Positions 1-12,534 are shown, counted from the first letter of the stretch. The stretch: 64,000 nucleotides of DNA from Channallabes apus (GCA_030522415.1 CM060127.1:19206814-19270813); one strand, 5' to 3'. Notes: generated by a model from the sequence alone, not told the origin. Numbers and translations are program-made.

Positions 1-869
1 TAGAAAGCTGTACTAAAGCAACTTGAATACTATTGTTTTTATTACCGATTTTATTGTAACATCAATCTGGTCTTATACCAATGGACCATGTTATATACAG
101 GAAAGCTTTACTATATATAACATGATTCAATGGATCATATATCCATAACCGAGCAGATTTAACCTGCACCCTCTTTATATGAAGAATCATGTCTTTAATG
201 AAGACATAAGAACAACAATCTACAGTATTCATTTTCTTTTGTTTGCTTTGAAGCCATCTTGGGTCTAAAATAAAAATAAAAAGATCAAGGGAAAATGTAA
301 GACTTTTGATCTGTCCCATATTATAGACTACTGAGTATGTTTCCTTAAATATTAAAAAAGAATTTATTATAGCATTCACTCGAGGCTCTTCTCGATTAGT
401 TCCTGTATGCCCTTAACCCTTTTTATGTCTTTATACACCTGGAGATAATCCACCTTTGGTTATCTCTTGATCTGCACCATTTTCCTTTTTGAAAAAGGAA
501 TGAACAATGAACCTCATAAATTTATTGTACACTTCTAATTATCTGTATACTTCTAATTGTAAAAAAACAAAACAAAAAAAACAAACAGCTCCTGACTTTG
601 GGGGAGCTAATTCCGAAGCAGGTTTTGTTTTTTATATTGAATATTATTGAAAAATAAAATAACTTTATTTGCTTGAGTTATATAAATGCACCAGCTCTTC
701 TTCTTCATTAAATTAATCAGTTGATTTGCAAATGTAAATGTAAGAATATTTAAAATATAAAAAATTCATTATATTTTAACAATATTATTATTTATAAATT
801 AATTTGACTGTATGTCATTGCTTATTAAACGGAATTTGTTATTTAAAATGTAAAATAATAATAATAATT

Positions 870-907
<38 letters not shown>

Positions 908-1630
908 TATCTGCTAAGTCTGATGTTACCAAGATAAATTACTCCTAAATATATGTAACATACTTGAAAATGAAAACTCATACTGATTTAGGAAAAACAA
1001 AATAGTCTGTGTTTTAGACCACATGTAAACATGAGTTCATGTACATGTTATGTGTGAGATATGTGATAATTCTGTCTTTGTATAGTGTCAGAAGTTTAAG
1101 CTTCAAGTTCAATCTCCAAGCGAGAGCTCTTTATTTGTATAAATAGAACCATAATCAAGTTAAATCTCTGAGCTCATGCATTAATCTGTAAACATTGATG
1201 CTGGAGCTGTAAAATCTAAAAATGACGCAGGTCAGAGGCATATAATGTCTATGAAATTCATAGCTAGGTTAAAATAATAATAGAAAATACCCATTTTGTT
1301 TTATTGGATTCAATAATTGTGCAAATAAAACATTTAAAATAAATGTATATTATGTCAATTACATAAATGTTCTGGCATCATTATATTACATTTTTCTCTA
1401 ATTTATAAAAAAAAGGTAAATGAATTACTAAACATTAATATGCTTATCTGATGTATGTTTAATTATACATTCACAGCTAAATTAAAAGTTTTGTAGTTGT
1501 GATTTTTTTAACAGAGGAATAAAGGATGAAGAATATACTTTTTAAAGTAATTTATATGAATCAAAATTTTTTTTACACAAAAATCTTTTAAAAATTATTT
1601 AAAAGTTTACATATATACATATATAATGTC

Positions 1631-1640
<10 letters not shown>
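1..1640. other. AT-rich non-coding stretch left of the LAPTM4B exons
   Basis: No exon, RNA gene or recognisable transposon was seen. The stretch is very AT-rich, with short A and T runs and an (AAT)n/(ATT)n palindrome listed separately. Since the first visible LAPTM4B exon at 3157 is internal, this is probably intron of that gene; the first coding exon, with the conserved N-terminal cytosolic tail, was not found here and should lie further left. Confidence 0.5.
849..907. repeat. (AAT)n/(ATT)n palindromic microsatellite
   Basis: A run of AAT units is followed directly by a run of ATT units. The two arms are reverse complements and could fold into a hairpin or cruciform. Confidence 0.85.

Positions 1641-1670
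<30 letters not shown>
1631..1670. repeat. (TG)n(TA)n microsatellite
   Basis: A short TG run passes into about 30 bp of pure TA, directly left of a dispersed repeat beginning at 1672. Confidence 0.9.
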
Positions 1671-1671
<1 letters not shown>

Positions 1672-1674
<3 letters not shown>

Positions 1675-1800
1675 GGTTTGACATTGGCACCCGCCCACCC
1701 GCCAAATGCGGGTGTGGCGGGTAATAACTTTAGTCTCACTAGCCACTTTGGCGGGTAGTTTATTCTTTGGTATGACAATATATTTTTGTTGTAGTTTTCT
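1672..1800. repeat. Dispersed repeat, probable DNA-transposon fragment
   Basis: GC-rich segment with several copies of a CCCGCC/GGCGGG-type motif, abruptly different from the AT-rich surroundings. From memory it resembles the end of non-autonomous DNA transposons common in cyprinid and catfish genomes. No opposite terminus or target duplication could be fixed by eye. A (CA)n run follows at 1919-1946. Confidence 0.4.
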
Positions 1801-1913
1801 CTAAAGGCATCCGATATAATAAACGCATTGCAACGTAATATTACGCGCATAAAACGAGCGTGAATGTAATGAGGACATTTTATACCTCTCTCTATACACG
1901 TTTACACATGCAT

Positions 1914-1946
<33 letters not shown>

Positions 1947-2212
1947 TGTTTGGTGTGTGTGTATCATTTCCTTAAAGGGCTATTGCTTCTCAACAGGATG
2001 AGAATGTTTGCCCCTTTCGCATAGGTTATTTACTGATTATATATTAAAAAGTAATCACTATTAAAATCTACTTCGATTTCATGTTGAATGATAGAAAATT
2101 CATCAATTGATTGAATTACCTCACACTATAAAGAGTCAACACTACAAGATAGACCAGAGTCCATTGTCCTAACTCAGAATTAGTTATAATAATACATAAT
2201 GAATAATAATAC

Positions 2213-2411
2213 AGGCGGCACGGTGGCGTAGTGGTTAGCACTGTCGCCTTGCACCTCCAAAGTCCGGGTTTGTTTCCCGGCCAGGCTCGATTCCTGTCTC
2301 TGTGTGCATGGAGTTTGCATGTTCTCCCCGTGCTTGGTGGGTTTCCTCCGGGTACTCCGGTTTCCTCCCACAGTCCAAAGACATGCAGATTAGGCTAATT
2401 GGCGTTCCCAT
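2213..2411 (+). repeat. tRNA-derived SINE, 3'-truncated copy
   Basis: The head carries a pol III box A-like motif (TAGTGGTTAGCACTG). The conserved body follows, with the motifs GTTTCCTCCGGGTACTCCGG and CACAGTCCAAAGACATGCAG. The same family recurs at 15820, 17313, 20838, 22815, 23052, 47094, 48867 and 49178. This copy stops after the GGCGTTCCCA motif and lacks the ATGA-repeat tail seen at 16150. Confidence 0.85.
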
Positions 2412-2789
2412 TTTAGGCTTTTATTAAAACACAAATGGGGGTTACAGCTCAGAAGAAGTAGAGGTTTTAGACTTGGGCTTGGCTGCAGAGAAAAAGAACA
2501 TCTCTGTGTGTGGCAGTGCTGTGGATGCATTTTCATCTGTACAGAGTCTGAGCTGCTAAAACATTGAAAAAGACAATTTATTTTAGGATCGTCTTATTTC
2601 TGCCAGGGTTTCTCAGGGCATAATAAAGCAGAGCAGATGACTGCAGCAGATTGTAGCAGACGACCCTCAGTGACTAATTAAGCAGAAACCTTGACACATG
2701 TCATAGGGAAAATGTTGTTGACACCTGAGCATCAAATTTATATAATGTCTTTCTATGCTGGAACATTACTATATTCTTTCTGTGGCACC

Positions 2790-3060
2790 AAGAGGCTCAT
2801 CCTGCTCCAGGAGAATAATGCACAGTGCGAGCTTCAGGAAGACATAGCTGTGGAAGGTTGATGGTTGTGAAGTCTAGTGGCTTGCACAAATCCCTGATCT
2901 CAACCCCCTGAGTACCTTTAGGTTGAACTTCACCCATGATAAATCCCTAGAGCTGTGCTCCAAAATCGAGAAGACAACATTTCAAGAAAAAAGTCTGGAA
3001 CAGGATATTAAACAAGCACATACAAGGGTAATGGTCACATGTCCACAAACTGCCTAAGAG
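2790..3060 (+). mobile_element. Decayed DDE-transposase-like relic
   Basis: Read on the plus strand, a broken frame around 2890-2940 gives a piece like the PDLNP motif that precedes the third catalytic residue of Tc1-type transposases. Stops and frame changes are numerous and no inverted ends were found. It lies just upstream of the first visible LAPTM4B exon, probably in the preceding intron. Confidence 0.3.
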
Positions 3061-3156
3061 AGATTCCAGCTATCTAGTTTCTCTTTTAGTTTATTTTATA
3101 ACCATCACTGTGTTCCAGATAAACCATGCCTAACCACCTGCTTCTCTCCCATACAG

Positions 3157-4035
3157 CTCATAAATGCAGTGGTCCTGTTGATCTTGCTGTCTGCTCTGAA
3201 CGACCCAATGCAGTATCACTACCACCTCACCAGTGCTGAACTTGGTACAGACTTGGACGTCATGGATGATGCAAGTAAGTTATCCCAACTTACCCTGGAC
3301 AAAAATATAATGTTATGCTAATTATTTATAGTAGGTTTTGCATGGTCAGCTGCTCATCAGAAGAAATGTACATCCTTTTTACGGTAAAGAAATGTTTTAC
3401 AGTTGTCCTATAACATCCATATCAAATAGATTTCCATGTAGTGAGTTGAGAATTTAGCTGTGTTTTATGAACATAACACTAGTAAAGTGATCTTATGTTC
3501 AGATTCTGTACATTCCTAAAGGGTTGTTTTGTTTTTCCCACAAGTCATATGTGATTGCAATGTATTTGTTTTTGATAATCAAGTTGCATTTGTGTAAGAA
3601 ACATAATACATATTACATCTTTTTGACACTTGTATACAGTGTACAATATGTACAGTGGTGACCAAAAATTGAGATGAAAGTGAAATTAAATTTTTTAATG
3701 ACATTCGCAGCTATTTAAGGTAATAGATGTTGTTTGCTGGGATCTGGAATAATGCATTTTTATGTAAAATATTTATTATCCTGAAATGAGTTAGTGATCA
3801 AACAGGATAAGGCAGAATCATGATATGGATGCATTCATTTGAACTTCTGTCCAAACTTTTGACCGGTACTGTACCTAAGTTTGGATCCATTTTCTACATT
3901 CTAGAACAATGCAGTAAATCCCCAAATTATGAACATTCGAGTTACAAATTTCAGCAGATATGAACGGATACGAACAAATCGCGGAGGTAACTCATTCAGT
4001 ATGTAAATCAATGTATAAAATGTCCAGTATATTGT

Positions 4036-4072
<37 letters not shown>

Positions 4073-7000
4073 GGAGAAATGAGTCGGCCTCACTGGTTTA
4101 AATGAATCAGCCCGGGAGCACGATGTTAGAATATGGCTGTTCTGTAAAGCTGAACATTACCCTTATTCGTAAGTCAGGTACTTACTGTATTGGATTTATC
4201 TTTTATGGAACTATGGAAAAACGCATATGGCATTAGTTAATTAAGTTCAGAGGGGATTATTAAAATTTTTTGGATGCCTTCAGCCACTTGTTTTACAGTG
4301 GAGAAAGAAATAAAAATCAAGAAAGGCCATGGAATTAGAAGGTGTGTACAAACTTTTGACTGGTAGTGTCTGTAGTAAGTCTGTACCATCTAAAGGAGGA
4401 TTTGTACCTCTGATGGTGGCCCTTCAACTGTTTTGTCAGATCTTAGCCTTGTTTTCTTTTCACAGACATGTGCATTGCAGCTGCAATTTCCCTGCTGATG
4501 ATACTGATTTGTGGAATGGCAACCTATGGTGCTTATAAGGTACAGCTATATTATTATATTATTTACTGCTAATAAGTTTATCAACTGGAAAAGATGCAAA
4601 TAATAATGTTATTTCTAAATAATGTTTTACTTAGTATTAATTTATTTCTATAGTATTGATAAGCAGATTTTTTCTCTTAAGATGAAACATTTGAAATATT
4701 ACAGCTAATGAAAAGAGAAACATTTAAGGTGTGTATATAAAACTGTTGTAATTTTTCTTCACAGCAACATGCTGCTTGGATTATTCCATTTTTTTGCTAC
4801 CAAATCTTTGACTTCGCCCTCAACACTCTGGTAGCAATAAGTGTCATGGTTTACCCAAACACCATTCAGGACTATCTTGAGCAGCTGGTAAGGGACTTGA
4901 ACAATCTTTGACCTTTCGTTGTTTTTTTTTATTTTTATTTCTGTTTACCTGAGATGGAGTTTCTTAACGAAATGGTTTCATATCTTTTAACAGCCTGGGA
5001 CCTTTCCATACAAAGAGGACTTAATGTCCACCAACAACTTATGCCTAGTGTTTGCTGTACTTGTCTTCATTGGCTGTATTCTGGCCTTTAAGGTAAATGC
5101 AGATGAATCAGTGAAATTTTACACCAGACACAGCGTCAACATTTCGAATAGAGTTACATGCCAACGTGATATTTTACAGTAAGAGTACACTGAATACCTG
5201 ACATTTTGCACCCATACATTTTTTATGTTGTGTCACCAGAAACGAGCTAGGGACTGGAGACAGCTGAAAACCTGAGTTGCTGTGGAAGAAATTGAATTGG
5301 ATTTGACTTAATGTAAATTAGCAACTCAAGTTGTGTCACAGATCCAAGTTGCTGTTGTGTCCAGCATGAATATTTAATTTTCACACATTCCTTCTAAAAA
5401 AGACTTTTGTATTATGCGATTAAACAGCCTGGGTGCAGTTTCTAAATAGAAAAACTAAATAATACAGTATGTAGGGAAAGTGTTGGCTCAGAGGGCCAAG
5501 GCACTGCGTTTTTGATCAGAAGGTCGGCTGCATAGGTCCCAGCTTCATCAGGTTGCCATTGTTGGGCCCTTGAGAAAGGCCCCCTATTGGCTCCAGGGGT
5601 GCTGAACCCAGTTACTGTTAAGCTAAAATAAGTGAAATGGTCGAGCTCATGGTCGAAATCATTCGACAAGGAAAAACTCTGACATGATCACAGTATGAGC
5701 ATCACCTCATAGTCACTAGTGAAGCAAAATTACAGACTCAGTGTACAGGCACAGTCTGTTACAGTTACCTTAAAGTAACTATGAGGTAACAGTATAGGGT
5801 CAGTGTATTAAAAAACCTGGGATATGCGAAGAAAGAATTTCACTGTGCACTAATATATATGTGACAAATAACATATTAATGTTATTCTCTCCAGTGCTTT
5901 ATTTAAACAGCCCATACGGTACACATTGTGCTAGTAGCCCTACAGTAGTAGAACACAATCTGGCACTGGCTGATAGTTAGACTAGTTAGTATAGGAGTAA
6001 AAAGTATTAAAAATATAGTGGTAATATATGTTTCTAATAATCTGGACAGTAACAAAAGACAATTGCTCTTACATTTACTGATATATTAGTAAAGTAAGTA
6101 AGTAAGTAAGAATGATGAAATAAATGCTCCACTAAAATACATGACGCACGAAAAACATTGACACAGCGTCACTATGCATGCTGCACATCACATTGATGTT
6201 ACAAGACAGGACCCTCTCATAGAGAGTGATGCCTAAATACATTTTGCACACTTTCTCACTCCAAACTTAGACTGTACTATGAGATCCAAATGCTGGGAGC
6301 AATCTAGGGTTTTATTCAAGTTATTAAATATTACTTGTTTGTGTTCTACATTTGCAGTAAAATGGTGTAGAGGCTAGAATGGCCTTCTTAACCCTTGTAT
6401 GTTATTGTAATATTGAAAATCGATACCATGTTATTTGTTTGCCAGGCTTACCTGATTGCCTGTGTGTGGAACTGCTACAGATATGTTAGTGGAAGAGGCA
6501 CCACAGAGGTCTTGGTTTATGTTACCACCAATGACGCAACAGTAAGTCAAGGACAATTTAATGCCATACTGCCTATTCTCTGTCCTCCTATTCTTACTTG
6601 CAGCACATTGTGTCCCATGCTGACATGGGATAAAACTTTGAGAGTAGACCAAACAAGAACAAGGCCAAGGGCAGCTTTTATTAAACAACAATCAGCATAT
6701 TTGAATGCCTTTGATGTTGTGTGAACCATATATAAAATGTCATGAATTATAAAAAGCAATGTACAGTGGTGTGAAAAACTATTTGCCCCCCTCCTGATTT
6801 CTTATTCTTTTGCATGTTTGTCACACAAAATGTTTCTGATCATCAAACACATTTAACTATTAGTCAAAGGTAACACAAGTAAACACAAAATGCAGTTTTT
6901 AAATGAGGGGTTTTATTATTTAGGGAGAAAAAAAATCCAAACCTACATGGCCCTGTGTGAAAAAGTAATCGCCCCCTGAACCTGATAACTGGTTGGGCCA

Positions 7001-9683
7001 CCCTTAGCAGCAATAACTGCAATCAAGCGTTTGCAATAACTTGCAACGAGTCTTTTACAGCGCTCTGGAGGAATTTTGGCCCACTCATCTTTGCAGAATT
7101 GTTGTAATTCAGCTCTATTTGAGGGTTTTCTAGCATGAACCGCCTTTTTAAGGTCATGCCACAACATCTCAATAGGGTTCAGGTCAGGACTTTGACTAGG
7201 CCACTCCAAAGTCTTCATTTTGTTTTTCTTCAGCCATTCAGAGGTGGATTTGCTGGTGTGTTTTGGGTCATTGTCGTGCTGCAGCACCCAAGATCGCTTC
7301 AGCTTGAGTTGACGAACAGATGGCCGGACATTCTCCTTCAGGATTTTTTGGTAGACAGTAGAATTCATGGTTCCATCTATCACAGCAAGCCTTCCAGGTC
7401 CTGAAGCAGCAAAACAACCCCAGACCATCACACTACCACCACCATATTTTACTGTTGGTATGATGTTCTTTTTCTGAAATACTGTGTTACTTTTACGCCA
7501 GATGTAACGGGACACGCACCTTCCATAAAGTTCAACTTTTGTCTCGTCGGTCCACAAGGTATTTTCCCAAAAGTCTTGGCAATCATTGAGATGTTTTTTA
7601 GCAAAATTGAGACGAGCCTTAATGTTCTTTTTGCTTAAAAGTGTTTGCGCCTTGGAAATCTGCCATGCATGCCATTTTTGCCCAGTCTCTTTCTTATGGT
7701 GGAGTAGTGAACATTGACCTTAATTGAGGCAAGTGAGGCCTGCAGTTCTTTAGATGTTGTCCTGGGGTCTTTTGTGGCCTCTCGGATGAGTTGTCTCTGC
7801 GCTCTTGGGGTAATTTTGGTCGGCCGGCCACTCCTGGGAAGGTTCACCACTATTCCATGTTTTTGCCATTTGTGGATAATGGCTCTCACTGTGGTTCGCT
7901 GGAGTCCCAAAGCTTTAGAAATGGCTTTATAACCTTTACCAGACTGATAGATCTCAATTACTTTTGTTCTCATTTGTTCCTGAATTTCTTTGGATCTTGG
8001 CATGATGTCTAGCTTTTGAGGTGCTTTTGGTCTACTTCTCTGTGTCAGGTAGCTCCTATTTAAGTGATTTCTTGATTGAAACAGGTGTGGCAGTAATCAG
8101 GCCTGGGGGTGACTACAGAAATTGAACTCAGGTGTGATAAACCACAGTTAAGTTATTTTTTAACAAGGGGGGCAATCACTTTTTCACACAGGGCCATGTA
8201 GATTTGGAGTTTTTTTTCTCCCTTAATAACGTAAACCTTCATTTAAAAACTGCATTTTGTGTTCAATTATGTTATCTTTGACTAATAGTTAACGGTTTTT
8301 GATGAGCAGAAACATTTAAGTGTGACAAACATGCAAAAGAATAAGAAATCAGGAAGGGGGCAAATAGTTTTTCACACCACTGTAACTGTTTTACTTTCAA
8401 CTTAAGATTGAAAATAAACTTCAGAACTACAAGTATGCTTGACTGTGACGTATTCCCGTAGTCATAATTTTGGAATCTCCAAGTTCGTGATTTTGTGATC
8501 GAAATTGTAACAAACATTATAGATATAGATTTTACTAATCATGGATCGCACTATGCTTTAGATGTTGTTTGAATCAATGGGCAATTTCCATACATATACA
8601 CATATATATTGTAACTCTTAAAATATAGCATTTACCAGCCTTGTTGAATAATTATTATATTTAATCACTGAATACAGAGATATCAAACTTCCGTTTTAGG
8701 GGGATTTTTGACTTGTGTCACGTGCCTCCTAGTGTCTCTTCCCTGTGTTGTGTTGAGTTCTTGTGACATGACGGTGAAGTACTTTCTATCGCCCTACAAG
8801 AGGCTCACGTTTTTGTTCAATATTAGCTCTGTAGAGTAAATATATTGTTCATCTTTGTTAGATACGTTGCAATGCTGCTATTGAATTCCAGTGAAAAGCA
8901 TGGATTTTCTTGCTCAAACCCGTTACATAACTTGCTATTATTTAAAGCATAGTATCCAGTTGCTTTAAAATCCTCTCACTGATGCAGGCAGACTTTGAAG
9001 ATTAAATTAGGATCCGCTTAGAATTCAATTCAAATTAACTCTTCTTTTATAAGAGAGTCATGGTGCCTTGCATAAGCATTCCACATTGAGTGGAGTGATC
9101 TGTGCATCAGGGTAATAAGGGAAGGACATGAAGCGATGCACTCATCATGCATAGTGCCCACTATACAAGCCTCTGGAGGCAGTGTTATGATATGGGGATT
9201 TTTTTTTCTCCCATTTTTTTCATTCAGTTTAAATAGACCATTCCGTTAGCACATTCAGTTTGAATAGACCTATTCTTGGAGGCCAAGTGTAACACAACAT
9301 GATGCTACCACCACCATGCTTCACTGTGTGGATAGTTCTCACAGAATGATATGGGTTTTTACAGATGAATATTTGTGCAACTTTTTATTGGAAAATAATT
9401 GCATGTACTGTTTTTTTCTTCTTCTTCTCATGGGTCGGACATAGAGGAGGGTTTAATTGGTTGGTGGGGTAACTATGTATGCAAGGCATTATAAAGTTTA
9501 TGTCGGTTTATGTTAAAGGGCATTGATCAACAGCATTCTGTCCCATACAGTCACAAATAACATTGACCTCTACGATTAAAAGTACAGGATCTCTTGCTCA
9601 CACTCTCTTGTGTTATTTAGGCGCTGCTCCCGCCCTATGAAGAGGTTGTCGCAATCCCGCCGAAGAAGCCACCCACTGAGTAG
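3157..9683 (+). CDS. laptm4b: LAPTM4B, lysosomal-associated transmembrane protein 4B (3' exons; first exon outside the window)
   Basis: Coding exons are 3157-3274, 4466-4539, 4765-4887, 4994-5092, 6446-6541 and 9621-9683 (TAG stop). All junctions are GT-AG and phases match. The protein spans the late endosome/lysosome membrane four times and recruits Nedd4-family ligases through C-terminal PY motifs. The visible part starts inside TM1 (INAVVLLILLSAL), then the luminal loop (SAELGTDLDVMDDANMCIA), TM2 (ISLLMILICGMATYGAYK), TM3 (AAWIIPFFCYQIFDFALN), TM4 (CLVFAVLVFIGCILAFK) and the VWNCYRY segment before the tail. Loop and TM1 fit LAPTM4B rather than LAPTM4A. The tail keeps the LPPYEE PY motif but ends KKPPTE, without the final PPPPY-type motif of mammalian members. 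The last intron holds a complete Tc1 element. The N-terminal exon was not found. Confidence 0.93.
4040..4069. repeat. (GT)n microsatellite
   Basis: About 15 GT units within the LAPTM4B intron between the exons ending at 3274 and starting at 4466. Confidence 0.9.
5465..5665 (+). repeat. tRNA-derived SINE relic (second family)
   Basis: The head has a box A-like TGGCTCAGAGGGCCAAGGCA and a decayed box B-like region (AGAAGGTCGGCTGCATAGGT). It is followed by CAGGTTGCCATTGTTGGGCC and CCTTGAGAAAGGCCC, motifs typical of a widespread teleost tRNA SINE. It lies in the LAPTM4B intron before the exon at 6446. Divergence from an intact tRNA head indicates age. Confidence 0.7.
6764..8382 (-). mobile_element. 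Tc1-like DNA transposon, copy 1 (complete, with TIRs)
   Basis: The element begins CAGTGGTGTGAAAAACTATT and ends with its reverse complement, flanked by TA on both sides, the target duplication of Tc1/mariner elements. Terminal inverted repeats run about 210 bp on each side (to about 6975 and from about 8165). The transposase is on the minus strand. It lies in the last LAPTM4B intron and is nearly identical to the copy at 10878-12499. Confidence 0.95.
6943..8003 (-). pseudogene. Tc1-like transposase, copy 1, single frameshift
   Basis: Minus-strand frame starting MPRSKEIQEQ, with the N-terminal paired-type helix-turn-helix and GRP-like motif (PRSGRPTKIT). The catalytic core has the first Asp in WTDETKVE, the second in HDNDPKHT and the Glu in [13 protein letters not shown], spaced as a DD34E enzyme. 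Compared with copy 2, one G is missing near 7643, which shifts the frame after the RFPRRK segment; the remaining frame is open. At the C terminus the TAA stop used in copy 2 is a CAG codon here, adding about 20 residues. One lesion is enough to inactivate it. Confidence 0.9.
9060..9370. mobile_element. Tc1-like transposase relics
   Basis: On the plus strand, 9150-9200 reads as a broken piece like the GGSVMIWG motif of Tc1 transposases. On the minus strand, 9295-9330 carries the complement of another copy of the same motif region (VKHGGGS type). The two are pieces of old elements in opposite orientation, with no TIRs found. They lie in the last LAPTM4B intron. Confidence 0.5.
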
Positions 9684-10842
9684 ACTTTGGGATTAGACAG
9701 ATGTTTTTTCTTTGACTTCTTCATTCTTCTCTCTAAATAACCTCCAAAGAAAAGATTTTTCTGTCATTGTTACCCATTTTCCCATTCAAGTACTTCCACT
9801 TTTTACTCTGTCACATCTCTATCCTTTTGCTCCATGAAGGCAGTAGTGTGACTTTCTCTTCCCTCTGCGAGTCTTTAGAGCCTTCCTGGCAGCCCAATGC
9901 TGTGTGTCAACTCTAATTTGGATTTGCACTTTCAGCATTCAGTGCTTATGCTTGGCACTGACCTTCCCCCTTTTCTAAATACTGTGAACTTCTCAGCACT
10001 ACTGTCGACTACTAAAATACCTGACATTTAAATGTAGTAAACACGAAAGTTACTTAAGAGCACTTTCAGACTGGCAGTTTTCCCAGGAACTTATGGCAGC
10101 CAGGGTAATTTATATATATATATAGTATATATATATATATTATCGCTGAATTGTGAGAAATCTTTCAGAAGATCCTGAATGATCAGAGTACAACTAATTA
10201 AACAGGTTTATACCAACAGTAGGCACTGTTTAATTCAATGTCAAAATTACTAATACATTTCAAATAATTTTCTAGACATGTGTCAACAGGAATATTTTGC
10301 AAATGTTCTAAATTCCGAGATCAGTAAAATAACATATACCGTGTATATATTTGCAGTTTAATGAAAACCAAGGATATGAGTTTAAATGTGAAGGTAATTA
10401 AGTAATTTTTAAAATTTTTACTTTAGTCTCATTATCTTTCGTAGAATTATTTGAATGCGGCTACTTCACACACTGCCCTGTATTGCTGATATTATTTCAG
10501 ATTTTACATCCAGTGGTTATCAGTCCTATGCAGAGTCGCCACATTGTTTTTGCACATAAGTCTTAATAATTCATGTTGTGTGTTCTAGATAATGAAAGAC
10601 AATGTATTATTGCTAGTATTGGGTTTGATTATGAGCGACATGAAAAATCTCATGAAGTCTTCCCTAGCTCTATTCTGCTTAGGATTTCATAATGAATTTG
10701 TTACTATTATATAATGAACTATGCAACATGTATGCAGAATTATGTTATACTGTACTGTTTCAACACAGAGCACTTCAGTATTAATGTTTTAGATAAAGCC
10801 TGCAGACTTTTGGTCACTGCTTTATACTATCATTGCTAGTAT

Positions 10843-10845
<3 letters not shown>
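9684..10845. other. LAPTM4B 3' flank
   Basis: This follows the LAPTM4B stop and must contain its 3' UTR; I could not fix the cleavage site. A TA microsatellite lies at about 10112-10140. No other exon or RNA gene was seen. Confidence 0.5.

Positions 10846-10877
<32 letters not shown>
10838..10877. repeat. (AC)n(AT)n microsatellite flanking the second Tc1 copy
   Basis: Reads TAGTATACACAC, then AC and AT units, up to the left end of the Tc1 element. Its mirror image lies on the other side at 12500-12541. Confidence 0.9.
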
Positions 10878-12499
10878 CAGTGGTGTGAAAAACTATTTGC
10901 CCCCTTCCTGATTTCTTATTCTTTTGCATGTTTATCACACAAAATGTTTCTGATCATCAAACACATTTAACTATTAGTCAAAGATAACACAAGTAAACAC
11001 AAAATGCAGTTTTTAAATGAGGGGTTTTATTATTTAGGGAGAAAAAAAATCCAAACCTACATGGCCTTGTGTGAAAAAGTAATTGCCCCCTGAACCTAAT
11101 AACTGGTTGGGCCGCCCTTAGCAGCAATAACTGCAATCAAGCGTTTGCGATAACTTGCAACGAGTCTTTTACAGCGCTCTGGAGGAATTCTGGCCCACTC
11201 ATCTTTGCAGAATTGTTGTAATTCAGCTTTATTTGAGGGTTTTCTAGCATGAACCGCCTTTTTAAGGTCATGCCACAACATCTCAATAGGATTCAGGTCA
11301 GGACTTTGACTAGGCCACTCCAAAGTCTTCATTTTGTTTTTCTTCAGCCATTCAGAGGTGGATTTGCTGGTGTGTTTTGGGTCATTGTCCTGCTGCAGCA
11401 CCCAAGATCGCTTCAGCTTGAGTTGACGAACAGATGGCCGGACATTCTCCTTCAGGATTTTTTGGTAGACAGTAGAATTCATGGTTCCATCTATCACAGC
11501 AAGCCTTCCAGGTCCTGAAGCAGCAAAACAACCCCAGACCATCACACTACCACCACCATATTTTACTGTTGGTATGATGTTCTTTTTCTGAAATGCTGTG
11601 TTACTTTTACGCCAGATGTAACGGGACACGCACCCTCCAAAAAGTTCAACTTTTGTCTCGTCGGTCCACAAGGTATTTTCCCAAAAGTCTTGGCAATCAT
11701 TGAGATGTTTTTTAGCAAAATTGAGACGAGCCTTAATGTTCTTTTTGCTTAAAAGTGGTTTGCGCCTTGGAAATCTGCCATGCAGGCCGTTTTTGCCCAG
11801 TCTCTTTCTTATGGTGGAGTCGTGAACACTGACCTTAATTGAGGCAAGTGAGGCCTGCAGTTCTTTAGATGTTGTCCTGGGGTCTTTTGTGGCCTCTCGG
11901 ATGAGTTGTCTCTGCGCTCTTGGGGTAATTTTGGTCGGCCGGCCACTCCTGGGAAGGTTCACCACTGTTCCATGTTTTTGCCATTTGTGGATAATGGCTC
12001 TCACTGTGGTTCACTGGAGTCCCAAAGCTTTAGAAATGGCTTTATAACCTTTACCAGACTGATAGATCTCAATTACTTTTGTTCTCATTTGTTCCTGAAT
12101 TTCTTTGGATCTTGGCATGATGTCTAGCTTTTGAGGTGCTTTTGGTCTACTTCTCTGTGTCAGGTAGCTCCTATTTAAGTGATTTCTTGATTGAAACAGG
12201 TGTGGCAGTAATCAGGCCTGGGGGTGACTACAGAAATTGAACTCAGGTGTGATAAACCACAGTTAAGTTATTTTTTAACAAGGGGGGGCAATCACTTTTT
12301 CACACAGGGCCATGTAGATTTGGAGTTTTTTTTTCTCCCTTAATAACGTAAACCTTCATTTAAAAACTGCATTTTGTGTTCAATTATGTTATCTTTGACT
12401 AATAGTTAATGGTTTTTGATGAGCAGAAACATTTAAGTGTTACAAACATGCAAAAGAATAAGAAAGCAGGAAGGGGGCAAATAGTTTTTCACACCACTG
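10878..12499 (-). mobile_element. Tc1-like DNA transposon, copy 2 (complete, with TIRs)
   Basis: Same family as 6764-8382, about 1.62 kb, with intact ends CAGTGGTGTG...CACACCACTG and TA on both sides. It is inserted in a (TA)n array. The inverted repeats are about 210 bp long. Very close identity to copy 1 suggests recent activity of the family. Confidence 0.95.
11096..12118 (-). pseudogene. Tc1-like transposase, copy 2, one premature stop
   Basis: A minus-strand reading frame of 341 codons from ATG at 12118 to TAA at 11096, close to the usual 340-residue length of Tc1 transposases. It is open except for one TGA at 12011-12013, where copy 1 has CGA (Arg), within the N-terminal DNA-binding domain after ALGLQ. 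This is a CpG-type transition. Catalytic motifs are present (WTDETKVELF, QDNDPKHTSK, PDLNPIEMLWHDLK). A start downstream of the stop would give about 300 residues lacking the first helix-turn-helix, so function is doubtful. Confidence 0.93.

Positions 12500-12534
<35 letters not shown>

Noticed and set aside
62..379. Minus-strand open frame of 105 codons
   Set aside because: No conserved motif, low-complexity AT-rich content and no splice context; expected by chance.
3895..4195. Possible MITE around the (GT)n run in a LAPTM4B intron
   Set aside because: Some inverted similarity at the sides, but the ends are too imperfect to define an element.
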